From positions 31,544 through 95,543 of the forward strand of contig JBBRYF010000011.1 in NCBI GenBank assembly GCA_038237925.1: a DNA stretch of 64,000 nucleotides, written 5' to 3'. Origin of the DNA: AC-32 sp038237925. Lineage in GTDB: Bacteria; Actinomycetota; Thermoleophilia; Gaiellales; Gaiellaceae. The notes beneath the pieces were generated by a model. It worked only from the letters and a program-made list of their open reading frames with translations, had not been told where the DNA came from and searched no databases. Shown here one piece after another: positions 47,122 to 55,843 of this stretch. Every line of letters begins with the position of its first letter. Position 1 is the first letter of the stretch. The position numbers and the translations under genes were made by a program.

Positions 47122-48417
47122 ATGAGCGCGGCTTCACGAGTCCACGCGAGAGACTCGGCAGCATCGGCCAAACTGACCAGTCTCGTGCCGGCGATCTCGA
47201 GCTTCGCGGTCGTGCTCGTGCTCGGCGTCGGTGGCGGTGGCTTCCAGCCCGTCTCGTGGCGATTGACGAGCCTCGCGCTGCTCGCGCTGGCAGTGGCAGC
47301 GCTCGTTACCCGGGAGCGCATTGCACTCGACCGCTACGGGTGGAGCGTGTTGGGTGGCTTCGCAATGCTCGCCGGTTGGACGGCGGTCTCGGCGACGTGG
47401 TCGATCCATTCCTCGGCCTCCCTGCTCGAAGGCGAGCGAGCGCTTCTCTATCTCGCCGCGATCGCGGTCGTCCTTTTGGCCGCGGACCGGGCGAACCTCT
47501 CGCAACTCGCGGCCGGGACGGTCGCCGCGATGTCGATCGTGGCCATCGTCGGCCTTGGCGAGCAGTACCTCGTCGCGCATCCGCGCAGTCCGATCGAGGG
47601 GACGCTCTTGTTCCAGCCCCTGGGCTACGCCAACGCCCTCGGGATCTATGCGGCGATCGGCATCTTGCTCGCCACCGGTCTCGCGCTCTCCGTTCGGTCG
47701 GCGCCCGCCCGCCTGGCGGCTCTTGCTCCACTTGCCGTGCTCGTCCCGACTCTGGCTCTCACGTCGAGCCGTGGTGCGTGGATCGCTCTGGCCGTGGGTG
47801 TTGTCGCGATGCTCCATCTCGCCCGCCGCATCCGGTCGCCCATCGTGCTGGGGGCTCTACTGATCGGGGGCGTCCTCGCCGGCGCGGCGATCGGCTCCAC
47901 CGCCGGCCAGGGTCTGTCGGTGCTCGTCGCGAACAGGCCGCACTACTGGCATGTCGCATGGTTGGAATTCGTCGGCAACCCGCTCCTCGGACGCGGTGCG
48001 GGCACGTTCGGGGACTACTTCTGGCGCTACCACCGGCCGAGCGAGGGATTCACGCTCGACGCGCACAACCTCTATCTCCAAACGCTCGCGGAGCTCGGTC
48101 CGCTCGGGTTCGTGCTGCTCGTCGGAGCCTTGGTGGTACCGCTTTTGCGGCTGCGCGGGAAACAGGAACCGCTCGTCGCCGCACTGGGAGGCGCCTACGT
48201 CGCCTTCCTGCTGCACCTCGGCGTCGACTGGGATTGGAAGATTCCGGCGGTTGCACTCACCGGCGTTTTCTGCGGTACCGGTGTCCTCCTCGCGACGCGA
48301 CGGGCAAGTCCACGGACGCTCTCTGGCACCGGCCGCCGGCTGCTGGCCACCGCCGTTGTCCTGCTCGCCGCCGTGGTGCTGTTCAGGCTCGAGACCGGCC
48401 CGACCCTGCCGCTGTAG
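47122..48417 (+). CDS. O-antigen ligase/polymerase-like membrane protein
   Basis: A 431-residue membrane protein from ATG 47122 with about 11-12 hydrophobic segments. The signature region is near residues 275-325: ANRPHYWHVAWLEFVGNPLLGRGAGTFGDYFWRYHRPSEGFTLDAHNLYLQTLAELGPLGFVLL. The large outside loop with RGAGTF and DAHNLYLQTLAELG is the Wzy_C (O-antigen ligase) motif. Members join lipid-linked glycans to acceptors or polymerise repeat units. In an actinobacterium the acceptor might be a cell-wall glycan or protein. It is followed directly by a GT39-type protein, whose TTG start abuts the stop codon, with no gap. Confidence 0.88.
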   Translation: MSAASRVHARDSAASAKLTSLVPAISSFAVVLVLGVGGGGFQPVSWRLTSLALLALAVAALVTRERIALDRYGWSVLGGFAMLAGWTAVSATWSIHSSASLLEGERALLYLAAIAVVLLAADRANLSQLAAGTVAAMSIVAIVGLGEQYLVAHPRSPIEGTLLFQPLGYANALGIYAAIGILLATGLALSVRSAPARLAALAPLAVLVPTLALTSSRGAWIALAVGVVAMLHLARRIRSPIVLGALLIGGVLAGAAIGSTAGQGLSVLVANRPHYWHVAWLEFVGNPLLGRGAGTFGDYFWRYHRPSEGFTLDAHNLYLQTLAELGPLGFVLLVGALVVPLLRLRGKQEPLVAALGGAYVAFLLHLGVDWDWKIPAVALTGVFCGTGVLLATRRASPRTLSGTGRRLLATAVVLLAAVVLFRLETGPTLPL

Positions 48418-49659
48418 TTGAGCCTGCGCCGCTTCCAGCCGACGCCGGTGCAGGGCCTCGCGTTGCTTCTGCTGACGTCGGTGTTCGCTCGCACGTATCG
48501 ACTCCGCGTCCCGAGCCAGCCGATCATCTTCGACGAGCGCTACTACGTGAATGCTGCGCGCGTCATCCTCGGTTGGCACGTTCCCGCCGGCGACCCGTAC
48601 GCCGGCTCGAAGCCGGGGCTCGACCCGAATCTCGAGCACCCCCCGCTGGGGAAGCTCCTCATGGCGGGCTCCATGAAGCTCTTCGGAGACGGCCCGCTCG
48701 GCTGGCGTCTGACGAGCGTGCTGGCGGGGATGGCGTGCATCGTGCTCGTGTACGCGATCGTCCGAGCGGTCGCTGGAGACGGTTGGCTCGCCGTGCTCGC
48801 GGCGACCATCTTCTCGTTCGACAATCTCGTCCTCGTCCACAGCCGCATCGGCACGCTGGACATGCCGTACCTCGCCTTGCTGCTCGCCGGCGCGTGGTGC
48901 TGGCTGCGCGGCCGGCCGCTCCTGGCGGGGATCGCGTGCGCCGTGGCGGCGCTGATCAAGCTCCCCGCCGTCTACGGCTTGGTTGCGCTCGTCCTCCTAG
49001 CTCTCGGGAAGGTGGTTTCCGAACGCGCCCGACAGCGGATGTGGAATCGCGCGGCGCTCCGAGGCTGCGCGTTGCTCCTGCTCGGGTTCGGGATCGTGTG
49101 GTTCTTCGGCCTGTGGCTCCTCGACATCGCGGTGACGCCGTACTCGACCCCCTGGGCCCACCTCCACCACATGGTGTCCTACGGTTTCTCCCTGTCTCAT
49201 CGCGGCGGCCCGACGACCGTCGAGAGCAACCCGTGGCAGTGGCCCTTGAACGACGTTCAGATGCCCTACTTCCGGGTGGTCGAGAGCGCGAGCACACACG
49301 GCCACGTGGTCGCGAGCCAGACCGTGATCGACTTCCGGGGAGCGATGAATCCGGTGTTGCTCGTCGCCGCGCCATTCGCGCTCGCGTACGTCGCCTGGCG
49401 GGCCTGGCGCGTTCGCGATGCACTGTCCCGGTGGGTGCTCGCGTGGGTCGCGGCGACCTATCTCTCCTACTACCCGCTCGTCCTCCTCACCCACCGCACG
49501 ACCTACATCTTCTACTTCCTGCCGACCCTCCCGTCGCTCGCCGTCGCGATCGCCCAGTTGCTGCGCCAGAGTCGCTTGCCTAGCCTCGTCACGTGGGTCT
49601 ACGTTCTGGCGCTGGCCGTCGCTTTCGCCGTGTATTTCCCATTCCACCGCGTCTTCTGA
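48418..49659 (+). CDS. PMT/GT39-like glycosyltransferase (GT-C fold)
   Basis: A 413-residue protein beginning with TTG 48418, immediately after the ligase stop codon. About 10-11 membrane segments. The first outside loop has FDERYYVNAARVILGW (FDE motif, equivalent to the catalytic DE of protein-O-mannosyltransferases), followed by LEHPPLGKLLMAG (the HPP motif) and NLVLVHSRIGTLDMPYLALLLAG. This is the GT-C arrangement for polyprenyl-phosphate-sugar donors. Transfer to protein or glycan on the outer face is expected. Likely co-transcribed with the ligase. Confidence 0.9.
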   Translation: MSLRRFQPTPVQGLALLLLTSVFARTYRLRVPSQPIIFDERYYVNAARVILGWHVPAGDPYAGSKPGLDPNLEHPPLGKLLMAGSMKLFGDGPLGWRLTSVLAGMACIVLVYAIVRAVAGDGWLAVLAATIFSFDNLVLVHSRIGTLDMPYLALLLAGAWCWLRGRPLLAGIACAVAALIKLPAVYGLVALVLLALGKVVSERARQRMWNRAALRGCALLLLGFGIVWFFGLWLLDIAVTPYSTPWAHLHHMVSYGFSLSHRGGPTTVESNPWQWPLNDVQMPYFRVVESASTHGHVVASQTVIDFRGAMNPVLLVAAPFALAYVAWRAWRVRDALSRWVLAWVAATYLSYYPLVLLTHRTTYIFYFLPTLPSLAVAIAQLLRQSRLPSLVTWVYVLALAVAFAVYFPFHRVF

Positions 49660-49689
49660 GCCCCAAAAATGGCGCACGCAACCGACCGC

Positions 49690-50169
49690 ACCACCTAGTA
49701 AGCTCAGATGGCAGTAATGACAGCAGGCATCGAACGGGGTTCGAGGCACCGGCCGCAGCCCACGGAGCTGCCGCAGCTTGCGCGGGTCGAGGAGCCCGTT
49801 CCCGTTCACGAGCGGAAGCACCTTCGGGTCGTACTGCAGCTGTGGCCAGCGGTTCGCCTTGAAGTAGAGGTCGCTCCAGGCCAGCGCATCCGGGTCGCGC
49901 ACCTCCCGTGAGTCATGCGCGTCCACCGCGAAGCGCACCGTGCGGCCGTCGAGGTCCGCGACGTAACGCCCGACGTGGCCCTCGTTGGTGCCGCGAGCGG
50001 TGCGAAAGGCCACTCGGAATTTGTTTGTGACGCCGGGTGCGAGCTGCACCGGCAAGGGCGCTCGCTCGAAGCTGAGCCGCGCCAGCTTCGCGAGGCCGAG
50101 GAGGTAGTACCTCTGGTACGTGACTGTGCGGTCGACGTCCGGTGGGTAGAGGTACCGGACGCGTGTCAT
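49690..50169 (-). pseudogene. truncated glycosyltransferase-like gene
   Basis: From ATG 50169, overlapping the methyltransferase stop (ATGA), the frame gives about 145 protein-like residues: MTRVRYLYPPDVDRTVTYQR, YLLGLAKLARLSFE, DLDGRTVRFAVDAHDSREV, YDPKVLPLVNGNGLLDPRKL. Such a start is typical of a GT1/GT4-like glycosyltransferase with a donor domain of about 350 residues. Near 49735 the protein pattern stops, and the frame runs on antisense to the GT39 gene with no stop until 48997. The C-terminal half with the nucleotide-sugar site is missing. I take it as broken by a deletion at the junction with the GT39 gene. Confidence 0.6.
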
Positions 50170-50912
50170 AGCCGGATGACCGGGAGAAGGAGCTCGTACG
50201 CGAGCCTGTCGAGGAACTTCACGCGTGCCTGTGGAACCGCCAGCCCTTCGCGTCCCAGCTTGAAGAGCAGCTGGTTGACGCCGAAGTTCGTCACCGAAGC
50301 GACAAAGCTGCCGTGGCAGGGCGGGAGCGGCTCTCCCCCGGCGACTCGAGCGAGGCCTGCCAGCTCCTGCGCGGTGAACGGCTCCTCTGTGCCGAGCGGC
50401 CAGGTGCCTCGTCGTTTGAGGGTCGCCATCCACAGGCGGTAGACGGGTGCGTGGCGATTTGGCACGCCGAGGAAGACGAGACCTCCCGGACGGACGAGCT
50501 CGAGATGGGCGGCCACGACCCGCCGGCGGCGATCGCCGAGGAAGTGCTCGCAGAGACCGAACGACATCGAGACGTCGTACACACCCGGTGACGCCGCCGG
50601 CAGCTCGAAGACGTCGGCCACGAGCGCCTCGAAACCGACCCCGGACGCCGCATAGAGCTCGGATGCCTGCTCGAGCGCGAGGGCGGAGTCGTCGAGCAGC
50701 GTCACGAGCGCTCCGCGTCGGGCATAGAGCAGGCCGTTGAGCCCGCGGCCGGCGCCCACCTCGATCACGCGTAGCCCGTCGAATGCGCCGAAGCGCTCCC
50801 TCACGAGGCGTTCTTGCGCCTGCCAGCGAGGCGTCCGCTCTTCGGCGTCCACGGCCTTCGGGTCGAGCGGCTCGGCGCGCCACTGAGCGTCCCAGTCCGC
50901 GCTCCGCTCCAC
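50166..50912 (-). CDS. SAM-dependent class I methyltransferase
   Basis: A 248-residue protein; start GTG 50912 (VERSADWDAQ). SAM motif I is LRVIEVGAGRGLNGLLYARRG at about 50-70; the acidic end of strand 2 is TLLDDSALALEQA; DVFELPAASPGVYDVSMSFGLCEHFLGD matches motifs II-III. The C-terminal part has a basic surface. The acceptor is unknown, but its neighbours are glycan genes, so a sugar or glycolipid O-methylation is plausible. It overlaps the start of the broken glycosyltransferase (ATGA). Confidence 0.85.
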   Translation of the reverse strand: MERSADWDAQWRAEPLDPKAVDAEERTPRWQAQERLVRERFGAFDGLRVIEVGAGRGLNGLLYARRGALVTLLDDSALALEQASELYAASGVGFEALVADVFELPAASPGVYDVSMSFGLCEHFLGDRRRRVVAAHLELVRPGGLVFLGVPNRHAPVYRLWMATLKRRGTWPLGTEEPFTAQELAGLARVAGGEPLPPCHGSFVASVTNFGVNQLLFKLGREGLAVPQARVKFLDRLAYELLLPVIRL

Positions 50913-50948
50913 GGGCGCGACTGTAGCCCTTCCGCCGATACTTCGACA

Positions 50949-51383
50949 ATGAGCGGCCCACTGACGCTTCGCGACCGGGCTGCGATCGTTGCCGTTCTCG
51001 TGCTTGTGACCCTCGGCCTCGCGGTCGCTCCGGGGCGACTGGGGGCTCCGATTCGCCGGTTGGCGAACTACCGGGCCGACACGGCCGACCCGATCTACAA
51101 CTGGCCGCTCGATGCGCGGGCGATCCGGCGAGCGGGTGCGATCCTTCCGGATTCCGAGCGCACGACGTACTACCTCCACACACGGCCGGAGCCGCAGCTC
51201 GGCCATGACCTGATCGGCGCCGCGCTCCTCTTCTTCCTTCCGGCGCTCGCGGTACCCGAGCCGGGCCAGGCGCAGTGGGTCCTCAGCTACGAAGCTCCGA
51301 CGCTGCTGCCGACGGGACTACGGGCCGCGCGCGTGTACAGGCTCGGCAGGCGCATTTACCTCGTCCGGGTGCGGCGGGGCTGA
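50949..51383 (+). CDS. membrane hypothetical protein coupled to a GT-C-like protein
   Basis: A 144-residue protein from ATG 50949 with one N-terminal membrane helix AAIVAVLVLVTLGLAVAPG (about 10-28). The remaining domain, probably outside the cell, includes YRADTADPIYNWPLDARAIRRAGAILPDSERTTYYLHT and a second hydrophobic stretch GHDLIGAALLFFLPALAV (about 84-101). The pattern resembles loop domains of membrane glycosyltransferases, though no motif is diagnostic. The stop overlaps the next start (TGATG), so the two are likely subunits of one complex. Confidence 0.75.
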   Translation: MSGPLTLRDRAAIVAVLVLVTLGLAVAPGRLGAPIRRLANYRADTADPIYNWPLDARAIRRAGAILPDSERTTYYLHTRPEPQLGHDLIGAALLFFLPALAVPEPGQAQWVLSYEAPTLLPTGLRAARVYRLGRRIYLVRVRRG

Positions 51384-52813
51384 TGGGGCTCGTCCCGGGC
51401 GTCTTTCTGTTCAACGGCGTGCTCACGGCGACGGGCTACTGCGTCCTCTACGTCGCGCTCCGCGGCCGCGCCTTGCGCGTCTGGACTTCCTACGGTGGCG
51501 TCGCACTGCTGGTCGGAACCGGGCTCGTCGGCGTGGCCCTGTGCATGCTCGCGCCGCTCGGAGTCCACCTCGGCCTCGCTGCCTTCGCGGGAGTCGTGCT
51601 CGTGCTCGCCGCCGCCGGGATTGCGGCCGGGTACCTGTCTCCCCGGCATCGGCGGCGACTCGACGCCGACCCTCGCGCGGCGTCGCCGCCGACCTGGGCG
51701 GGCGACGTCATCGTCACGGTCGCGGGCTTCGGCGTCGTCGCCCTGCTGGTGATCGCCCTGGTCGGTGGGTTTCGGTCATCCCCCTGGCTCGACGACACGT
51801 GGTACTTCTGGCTCTCGAAGGGGCGCGCGCTCGACCTGGTCGGGCTCGACCCGCGGCTTTGGCACCCGGATCTCAGGCTGCACATGATCTTCGGGCACGA
51901 CTATGAGAGCCTCTGGTTCGTGCGCCCCGACAACCCTTTGTGGTGGTCGGTCCACCTGAACCTGGCCACGCGCTTCGTCGGCTCCGTCGACCTGCGCGCC
52001 GTCAACGGGGAGCTCGCGTTCATGCTGATCGGCTTCGTGGCTGCGACGGCCAGGCTGCTCTGGGGTCATGTGCGGACGTGGATCCTCTTGCCGGCGCTCC
52101 TGCTCCTGTTGTCGGCTCCCGAGCTCCTTCGCCAGGCGCAGGGCGGCGATGCCGACGTGCCCCTGGCGATCTACCTCGCGCTCGCGCTGCTCGCGGCGGC
52201 GGGCTGGCTCCTGCTCCGCGATGGGTTCGCGCTCGCGCTCTTCGTCGTCTTCGCCTCGACTGCCGTCGCCATCAAGTCCGAGGGCATCCTCGAGCTCGCT
52301 CTTGGTCTGGCCATCCTCAGCGTCGCCTGCTGGCGCTCGAGGCGCGCGCTCGTGTCGCTCTGGGGCGGCGCGGTGGTGGCCGTCGCGACCAGCGTGCCGT
52401 GGTTCGCGTGGCGCGCGGCGCACGGAGTCTCCGACGTGTTCGACGTCCACAACGCGTTTTCGCCCTCCTACCTGGGCGCCCACACGTATCTCCTCCACGG
52501 AGGGCTCAGGATCCTCCGCCACCACTTCACGTCGATCCACGAGTGGTCGCTCGTCGTCGTCGTCTCGGTTGCCCTCGCGGTCGCGCTGGCGATCCGCGAG
52601 CGGCGGATCGAGTGGCTGGCGCCGGCCGTGTTCCTCGGCCTCGCGTACCTCCTCTTCGTCTGGATCTCCTGGGCCGATCCGGAGGGCGCGTTCCGCCTAC
52701 TCGCCTCGTCGTATCGCTACGTGACGCCGCCGATCCTCGTCGCCGGTGTCTTTATTCCGCTCCTCGCGGAGAGGCTGGCGCGCACGAGCGCCAGGGCCGC
52801 AAAGGCCACGTAG
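51383..52813 (+). CDS. multi-spanning membrane protein, GT-C glycosyltransferase-like
   Basis: A 476-residue protein from ATG 51383. About 11-12 membrane segments. The first big loop has SSPWLDDTWYFWLSKGRALDLVGLDPRLWHPD, where WLDDTWYFW holds the acidic pair typical of GT-C enzymes acting on polyprenyl-phosphate sugars. A later HPD and the GGDADVPLAIYLALALL segment support this. The donor and acceptor are unknown. Its 3' end overlaps the convergent GT39-like gene by 97 bp. Confidence 0.85.
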   Translation: MGLVPGVFLFNGVLTATGYCVLYVALRGRALRVWTSYGGVALLVGTGLVGVALCMLAPLGVHLGLAAFAGVVLVLAAAGIAAGYLSPRHRRRLDADPRAASPPTWAGDVIVTVAGFGVVALLVIALVGGFRSSPWLDDTWYFWLSKGRALDLVGLDPRLWHPDLRLHMIFGHDYESLWFVRPDNPLWWSVHLNLATRFVGSVDLRAVNGELAFMLIGFVAATARLLWGHVRTWILLPALLLLLSAPELLRQAQGGDADVPLAIYLALALLAAAGWLLLRDGFALALFVVFASTAVAIKSEGILELALGLAILSVACWRSRRALVSLWGGAVVAVATSVPWFAWRAAHGVSDVFDVHNAFSPSYLGAHTYLLHGGLRILRHHFTSIHEWSLVVVVSVALAVALAIRERRIEWLAPAVFLGLAYLLFVWISWADPEGAFRLLASSYRYVTPPILVAGVFIPLLAERLARTSARAAKAT

Positions 52814-54066
52814 AGGCTCCGGGCCGGCACGCCGTAACGCGCCTCGACATGGTGGATCCCGTTCACGAAGGTGAAGACGACGAGGAAGAGGCCGAGCTCC
52901 CGAGCCGGACCGCCGGCCCGCGCCGCGAGCACGACACCTCCTGCGGCGAGCATGAGCGAAATCCAGTCGAGCGCGCGCAGGAAGGGCAGCAGCCAACCCG
53001 GTTGGACCCAGTCCTCGTGCGCCTCCCACAGGAAGTACGAGCGGTAGAGGATCTCCCAGCCGACCGCGAGCGGCTCGACCCGTAACCGGTGGAGATAGCG
53101 GTCGGTCGCGAGCCTGCGCTGCTCGTCGTCCGCGCGCCGAAGGTAGCGCGCCTGGGCATTCCGGTCGACGCGCAGAGCCTGCGCGGAGGGGGCGAGGCGA
53201 TGCACCGAGTCGAAGTCGCGGCGGAAGCTCGGATCCGATTCGACCTGCTCGGCCGTCCGATGCAGGCCCTCACCATGCGCGGCCAGCAGGAGGTTCCAGC
53301 CCTCCCCGAAGCTCGTGAGCACCGGCCGGCCGGCGGTCGTCCCCGTCCACCCCAGCCAGGGGATCATGAGCACCGCGATCCCGGCCGCTAGCGCCCCGAA
53401 CCTCCGCAGCCGGTCGCGTGGCGACAAGGCGGCAGCCAGCAGGACGAGCGGAAGGACGACCGCGAAGAGCGGGCGTGTCAGCGTCAGGGCAGCCGAGGCC
53501 AGCCCCAGCGCCGTCCACCACCGCCATGATCCGCCCTGTCGGCAGCGCACGAACAGATAGGCGACGGCGACGGCGAGGAAGCCGGCGAGAGTCTCGCTCA
53601 GGATCCGGGTGACGTAGTGCTTCGGGAATGGGTCGAGCGCCGTCATCGCACCTGCCAGCAGGGCCGTGTGAGTCGACCACAGTCGTCGTGCGAGCAGCGT
53701 CAGCAGCAGCGTCGTTGCACCGGCCAGAAGAGCCTGAGCGGCGATGATCGTGTCGGTCGGCCAGCCGGCGCCGCCTCCGCCCGTGAGCGCGAGGAGCAGC
53801 GGGTAGCCGGGCGTTCGGTACGTGTCGTACTGGGGCACACCGACCGCTCCCCGAGGGATTCGCAGTCCGGTGATGTCGACAGCGCCGAGACGTGTCGTGT
53901 ACCCGCCGTGAAGCATCGCCTTCGCCGCAGCCACGTAGGAGCCGGTGTCGCCGAGACGGTGCCCCGCGAACGGCACGTACACCAGCCCGTGCAGCCCCGC
54001 GACAACCCCGAGCAGGCAGGCCGCTGCGCGAAACCGGCGTTCAGCTTGCGGGATGTCCCGCCACAA
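52717..54066 (-). CDS. GT39/ArnT-like membrane glycosyltransferase
   Basis: A 449-residue protein from TTG 54066, inside the end of the next gene (start overlaps by 26 bp). About 11 membrane segments; the first loop GHRLGDTGSYVAAAKAMLHGGYTTRLGAV places an acidic residue after TM1, and PQYDTYRTPGYPLLLALTGGGG is characteristic of these proteins. A large outside domain (about 270-360) is rich in Arg and Asp. It may transfer arabinose-like or mannose-like sugars from polyprenyl phosphate. The C-terminus (about 30 residues) is antisense to the end of the GT-C-like gene on the plus strand. Confidence 0.85.
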   Translation of the reverse strand: MWRDIPQAERRFRAAACLLGVVAGLHGLVYVPFAGHRLGDTGSYVAAAKAMLHGGYTTRLGAVDITGLRIPRGAVGVPQYDTYRTPGYPLLLALTGGGGAGWPTDTIIAAQALLAGATTLLLTLLARRLWSTHTALLAGAMTALDPFPKHYVTRILSETLAGFLAVAVAYLFVRCRQGGSWRWWTALGLASAALTLTRPLFAVVLPLVLLAAALSPRDRLRRFGALAAGIAVLMIPWLGWTGTTAGRPVLTSFGEGWNLLLAAHGEGLHRTAEQVESDPSFRRDFDSVHRLAPSAQALRVDRNAQARYLRRADDEQRRLATDRYLHRLRVEPLAVGWEILYRSYFLWEAHEDWVQPGWLLPFLRALDWISLMLAAGGVVLAARAGGPARELGLFLVVFTFVNGIHHVEARYGVPARSLYVAFAALALVRASLSARSGIKTPATRIGGVT

Positions 54067-54730
54067 CGTATTGCGCTCCCGCGGGCACGCGGCTCAAGCG
54101 GCGCTCGAGCGAGACCACCGCTCGCGTACGCCACGGTGAGAACAGCAGATACTCGGCGTCGGTGACGATCAGGCCGGCGGCGCGAAAGCCATCCACCAGC
54201 TGACGACGTGAGAGCAGCCGGACGCCTTCGTCGAACGCGCAAGCGCGAACGACCCTGCGCGTCAGGGGGTTCCACGGGTTGTGCTCGAAGACTGCCACGA
54301 GACCCTGCGGCCGTGTGACGCGGCAGAGCTCGGCGAGCAACGCGGCGCGGGCGTTCGGTTCGACGTGATGCAGCACGCAGATCGCGAACACGAGCGCGAA
54401 GCGCCCCGTCTCGTAGGGCAGGGCTCGGCCGTCATAGGAACGGTAATGAACGGCCGGGTTTCGCTCACGCGCACCCTCGACCATCGTCTCCGAGACGTCC
54501 ACGCCGTGGAGCTCGGGGATGTCGCGTGCCAGGTGGCTGTCGGTGAGCCCGAGACCACAGCCAACGTCGAGAGCATCTTGCGGCAGGCCGCCAAGCCGGC
54601 GCCTGGCGAGGTCGAGGAGCCGTTGAGCCTTCGCGGCGGTGTAGACGTCGTGGGGCCGCCCGGCGAAGGAGATCGCGCGATCGACGACTTCCGAGTACGT
54701 GAGCCGGTAGCGGTCGAACGCGGTCGGCAC
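54041..54730 (-). CDS. SAM-dependent methyltransferase (Methyltransf_11 type)
   Basis: A 229-residue protein ending within the next gene. DALDVGCGLGLTDSHLARDIPELHGVDVSETMVEGARER at about 52-90 carries SAM motifs I and II, and FALVFAICVLHHVEPNARAALLAELCRVTRPQGLVAVFEHNPWNPL the motif III/IV area with the HHV pattern. Typical of small-molecule or lipid methyltransferases. It sits between the GT2 gene (eight bases away) and the ArnT-like gene (26-bp overlap), so it is part of the same glycan operon. Confidence 0.9.
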   Translation of the reverse strand: MPTAFDRYRLTYSEVVDRAISFAGRPHDVYTAAKAQRLLDLARRRLGGLPQDALDVGCGLGLTDSHLARDIPELHGVDVSETMVEGARERNPAVHYRSYDGRALPYETGRFALVFAICVLHHVEPNARAALLAELCRVTRPQGLVAVFEHNPWNPLTRRVVRACAFDEGVRLLSRRQLVDGFRAAGLIVTDAEYLLFSPWRTRAVVSLERRLSRVPAGAQYVVAGHPAS

Positions 54731-54738
54731 CGCCCGCC

Positions 54739-55728
54739 TCAGCCGCCGCCGGGCGGCTCGGGTGCGCGCGACAGAGGGCTCACAGAACGGTGCTCCGCCT
54801 CAACGCCCTTCGTCTCCCGCAGCACGTACAAGGGGCGCGCCTTGACCTCCTCGTAGATGCGGCCGACGTAGGTCCCGACCATTCCGGTGACGACGAGCTG
54901 GACGCCACCGAGGAACGAGACCACGACAACGATCGACGCCCAGCCCGGCACGTAGCCGATGTTCGCGAGTCGCAACGCGATCGCAACCACGCCGAGCACG
55001 AACGAGCTCAGGGAGACGACGAACCCGAAGACGATTGCGATGGTCAGGGGGGCTCGCGAGAAACCGAAGAGGCCGTCGATTCCAAGGGTGATCAGCTTCC
55101 GGAGCGGGTACTTCGTCTGGCCCGCGTAGCGTGCCCCGCGTTTGTAGGGAACGCCGACGTGGTGAAATCCGGTCCAGGCGAACAGGCCTCTGACGTAGCG
55201 GTTCGATTCGCGTAGCTGTCGGAACTGGTCGAGCGCCCGTCGATCGACGAGCCGGAAGTCGCCGGCCGCCTCCGGAAGCTCGATGTTGGCCACCCGGTGA
55301 AGGAACCGGTAGAAGGGCTTCGTCACCGCCCGGATCAGAAGCCGTTCGTTCGTCCGGTCAGTACGAACTCCGTAGACGATCTCGTAGCCCTCCTGCCACC
55401 GGGCGATCATCTCCAGTGCGAGCTCCGGGGGATCCTGGAGATCGGCGTCCAGGACGATCGTCGCATCGCCCGCGGCGAAGTCGAGGCCCGCGGTCACCGC
55501 GATCTGATGTCCGAAGTTCCGCGTGAAGCGCACGATCTTGTAGCGCGGGTCGCGACGGTGGAGATCGTCGAGCAGCTCGGCACTCCGATCGAAGCTCCCG
55601 TCGTCGACCAGGATCACCTCGGCCTCCCCGTCCAGTTGGTCGAGGACGCCTGTCACCCGCCGCTCGAGCTCGGCGAGCGTTTCCTCCTCGTTGTAGACCG
55701 GAACGACGAACGAGTAGCGCGGCGCCAC
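54739..55728 (-). CDS. polyprenyl-phosphate glycosyltransferase (GT2, GtrB/DPM1-like)
   Basis: A 329-residue protein from GTG 55728. The GT2 catalytic part has FVVPVYNEEETLAELERRV, VILVDDGSFDRSAELLDDL (DDGS), IVLDADLQDPPE (DADLQDP) and RYAGQTKYPLRKLITLG. Two C-terminal membrane helices (about 225-250 and 262-285) follow, as in GtrB and PglI-like enzymes that make undecaprenyl-phosphate sugars at the inner membrane. The product would serve as donor for the GT-C proteins in this cluster. It is the first gene of the three-gene minus-strand operon GT2, methyltransferase, ArnT-like. Confidence 0.93.
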   Translation of the reverse strand: MAPRYSFVVPVYNEEETLAELERRVTGVLDQLDGEAEVILVDDGSFDRSAELLDDLHRRDPRYKIVRFTRNFGHQIAVTAGLDFAAGDATIVLDADLQDPPELALEMIARWQEGYEIVYGVRTDRTNERLLIRAVTKPFYRFLHRVANIELPEAAGDFRLVDRRALDQFRQLRESNRYVRGLFAWTGFHHVGVPYKRGARYAGQTKYPLRKLITLGIDGLFGFSRAPLTIAIVFGFVVSLSSFVLGVVAIALRLANIGYVPGWASIVVVVSFLGGVQLVVTGMVGTYVGRIYEEVKARPLYVLRETKGVEAEHRSVSPLSRAPEPPGGG

Positions 55729-55843
55729 GAGCGGATCGTAGTGCCCTGCCGGTGGCCGAGATATGACAACTAGCAGCTGAAAGCACGGGCTTGTTCCGCC
55801 AGCTGCGTCTAGGTGCTGGTATTTGGGCTCGCCGCGGGCTCGC

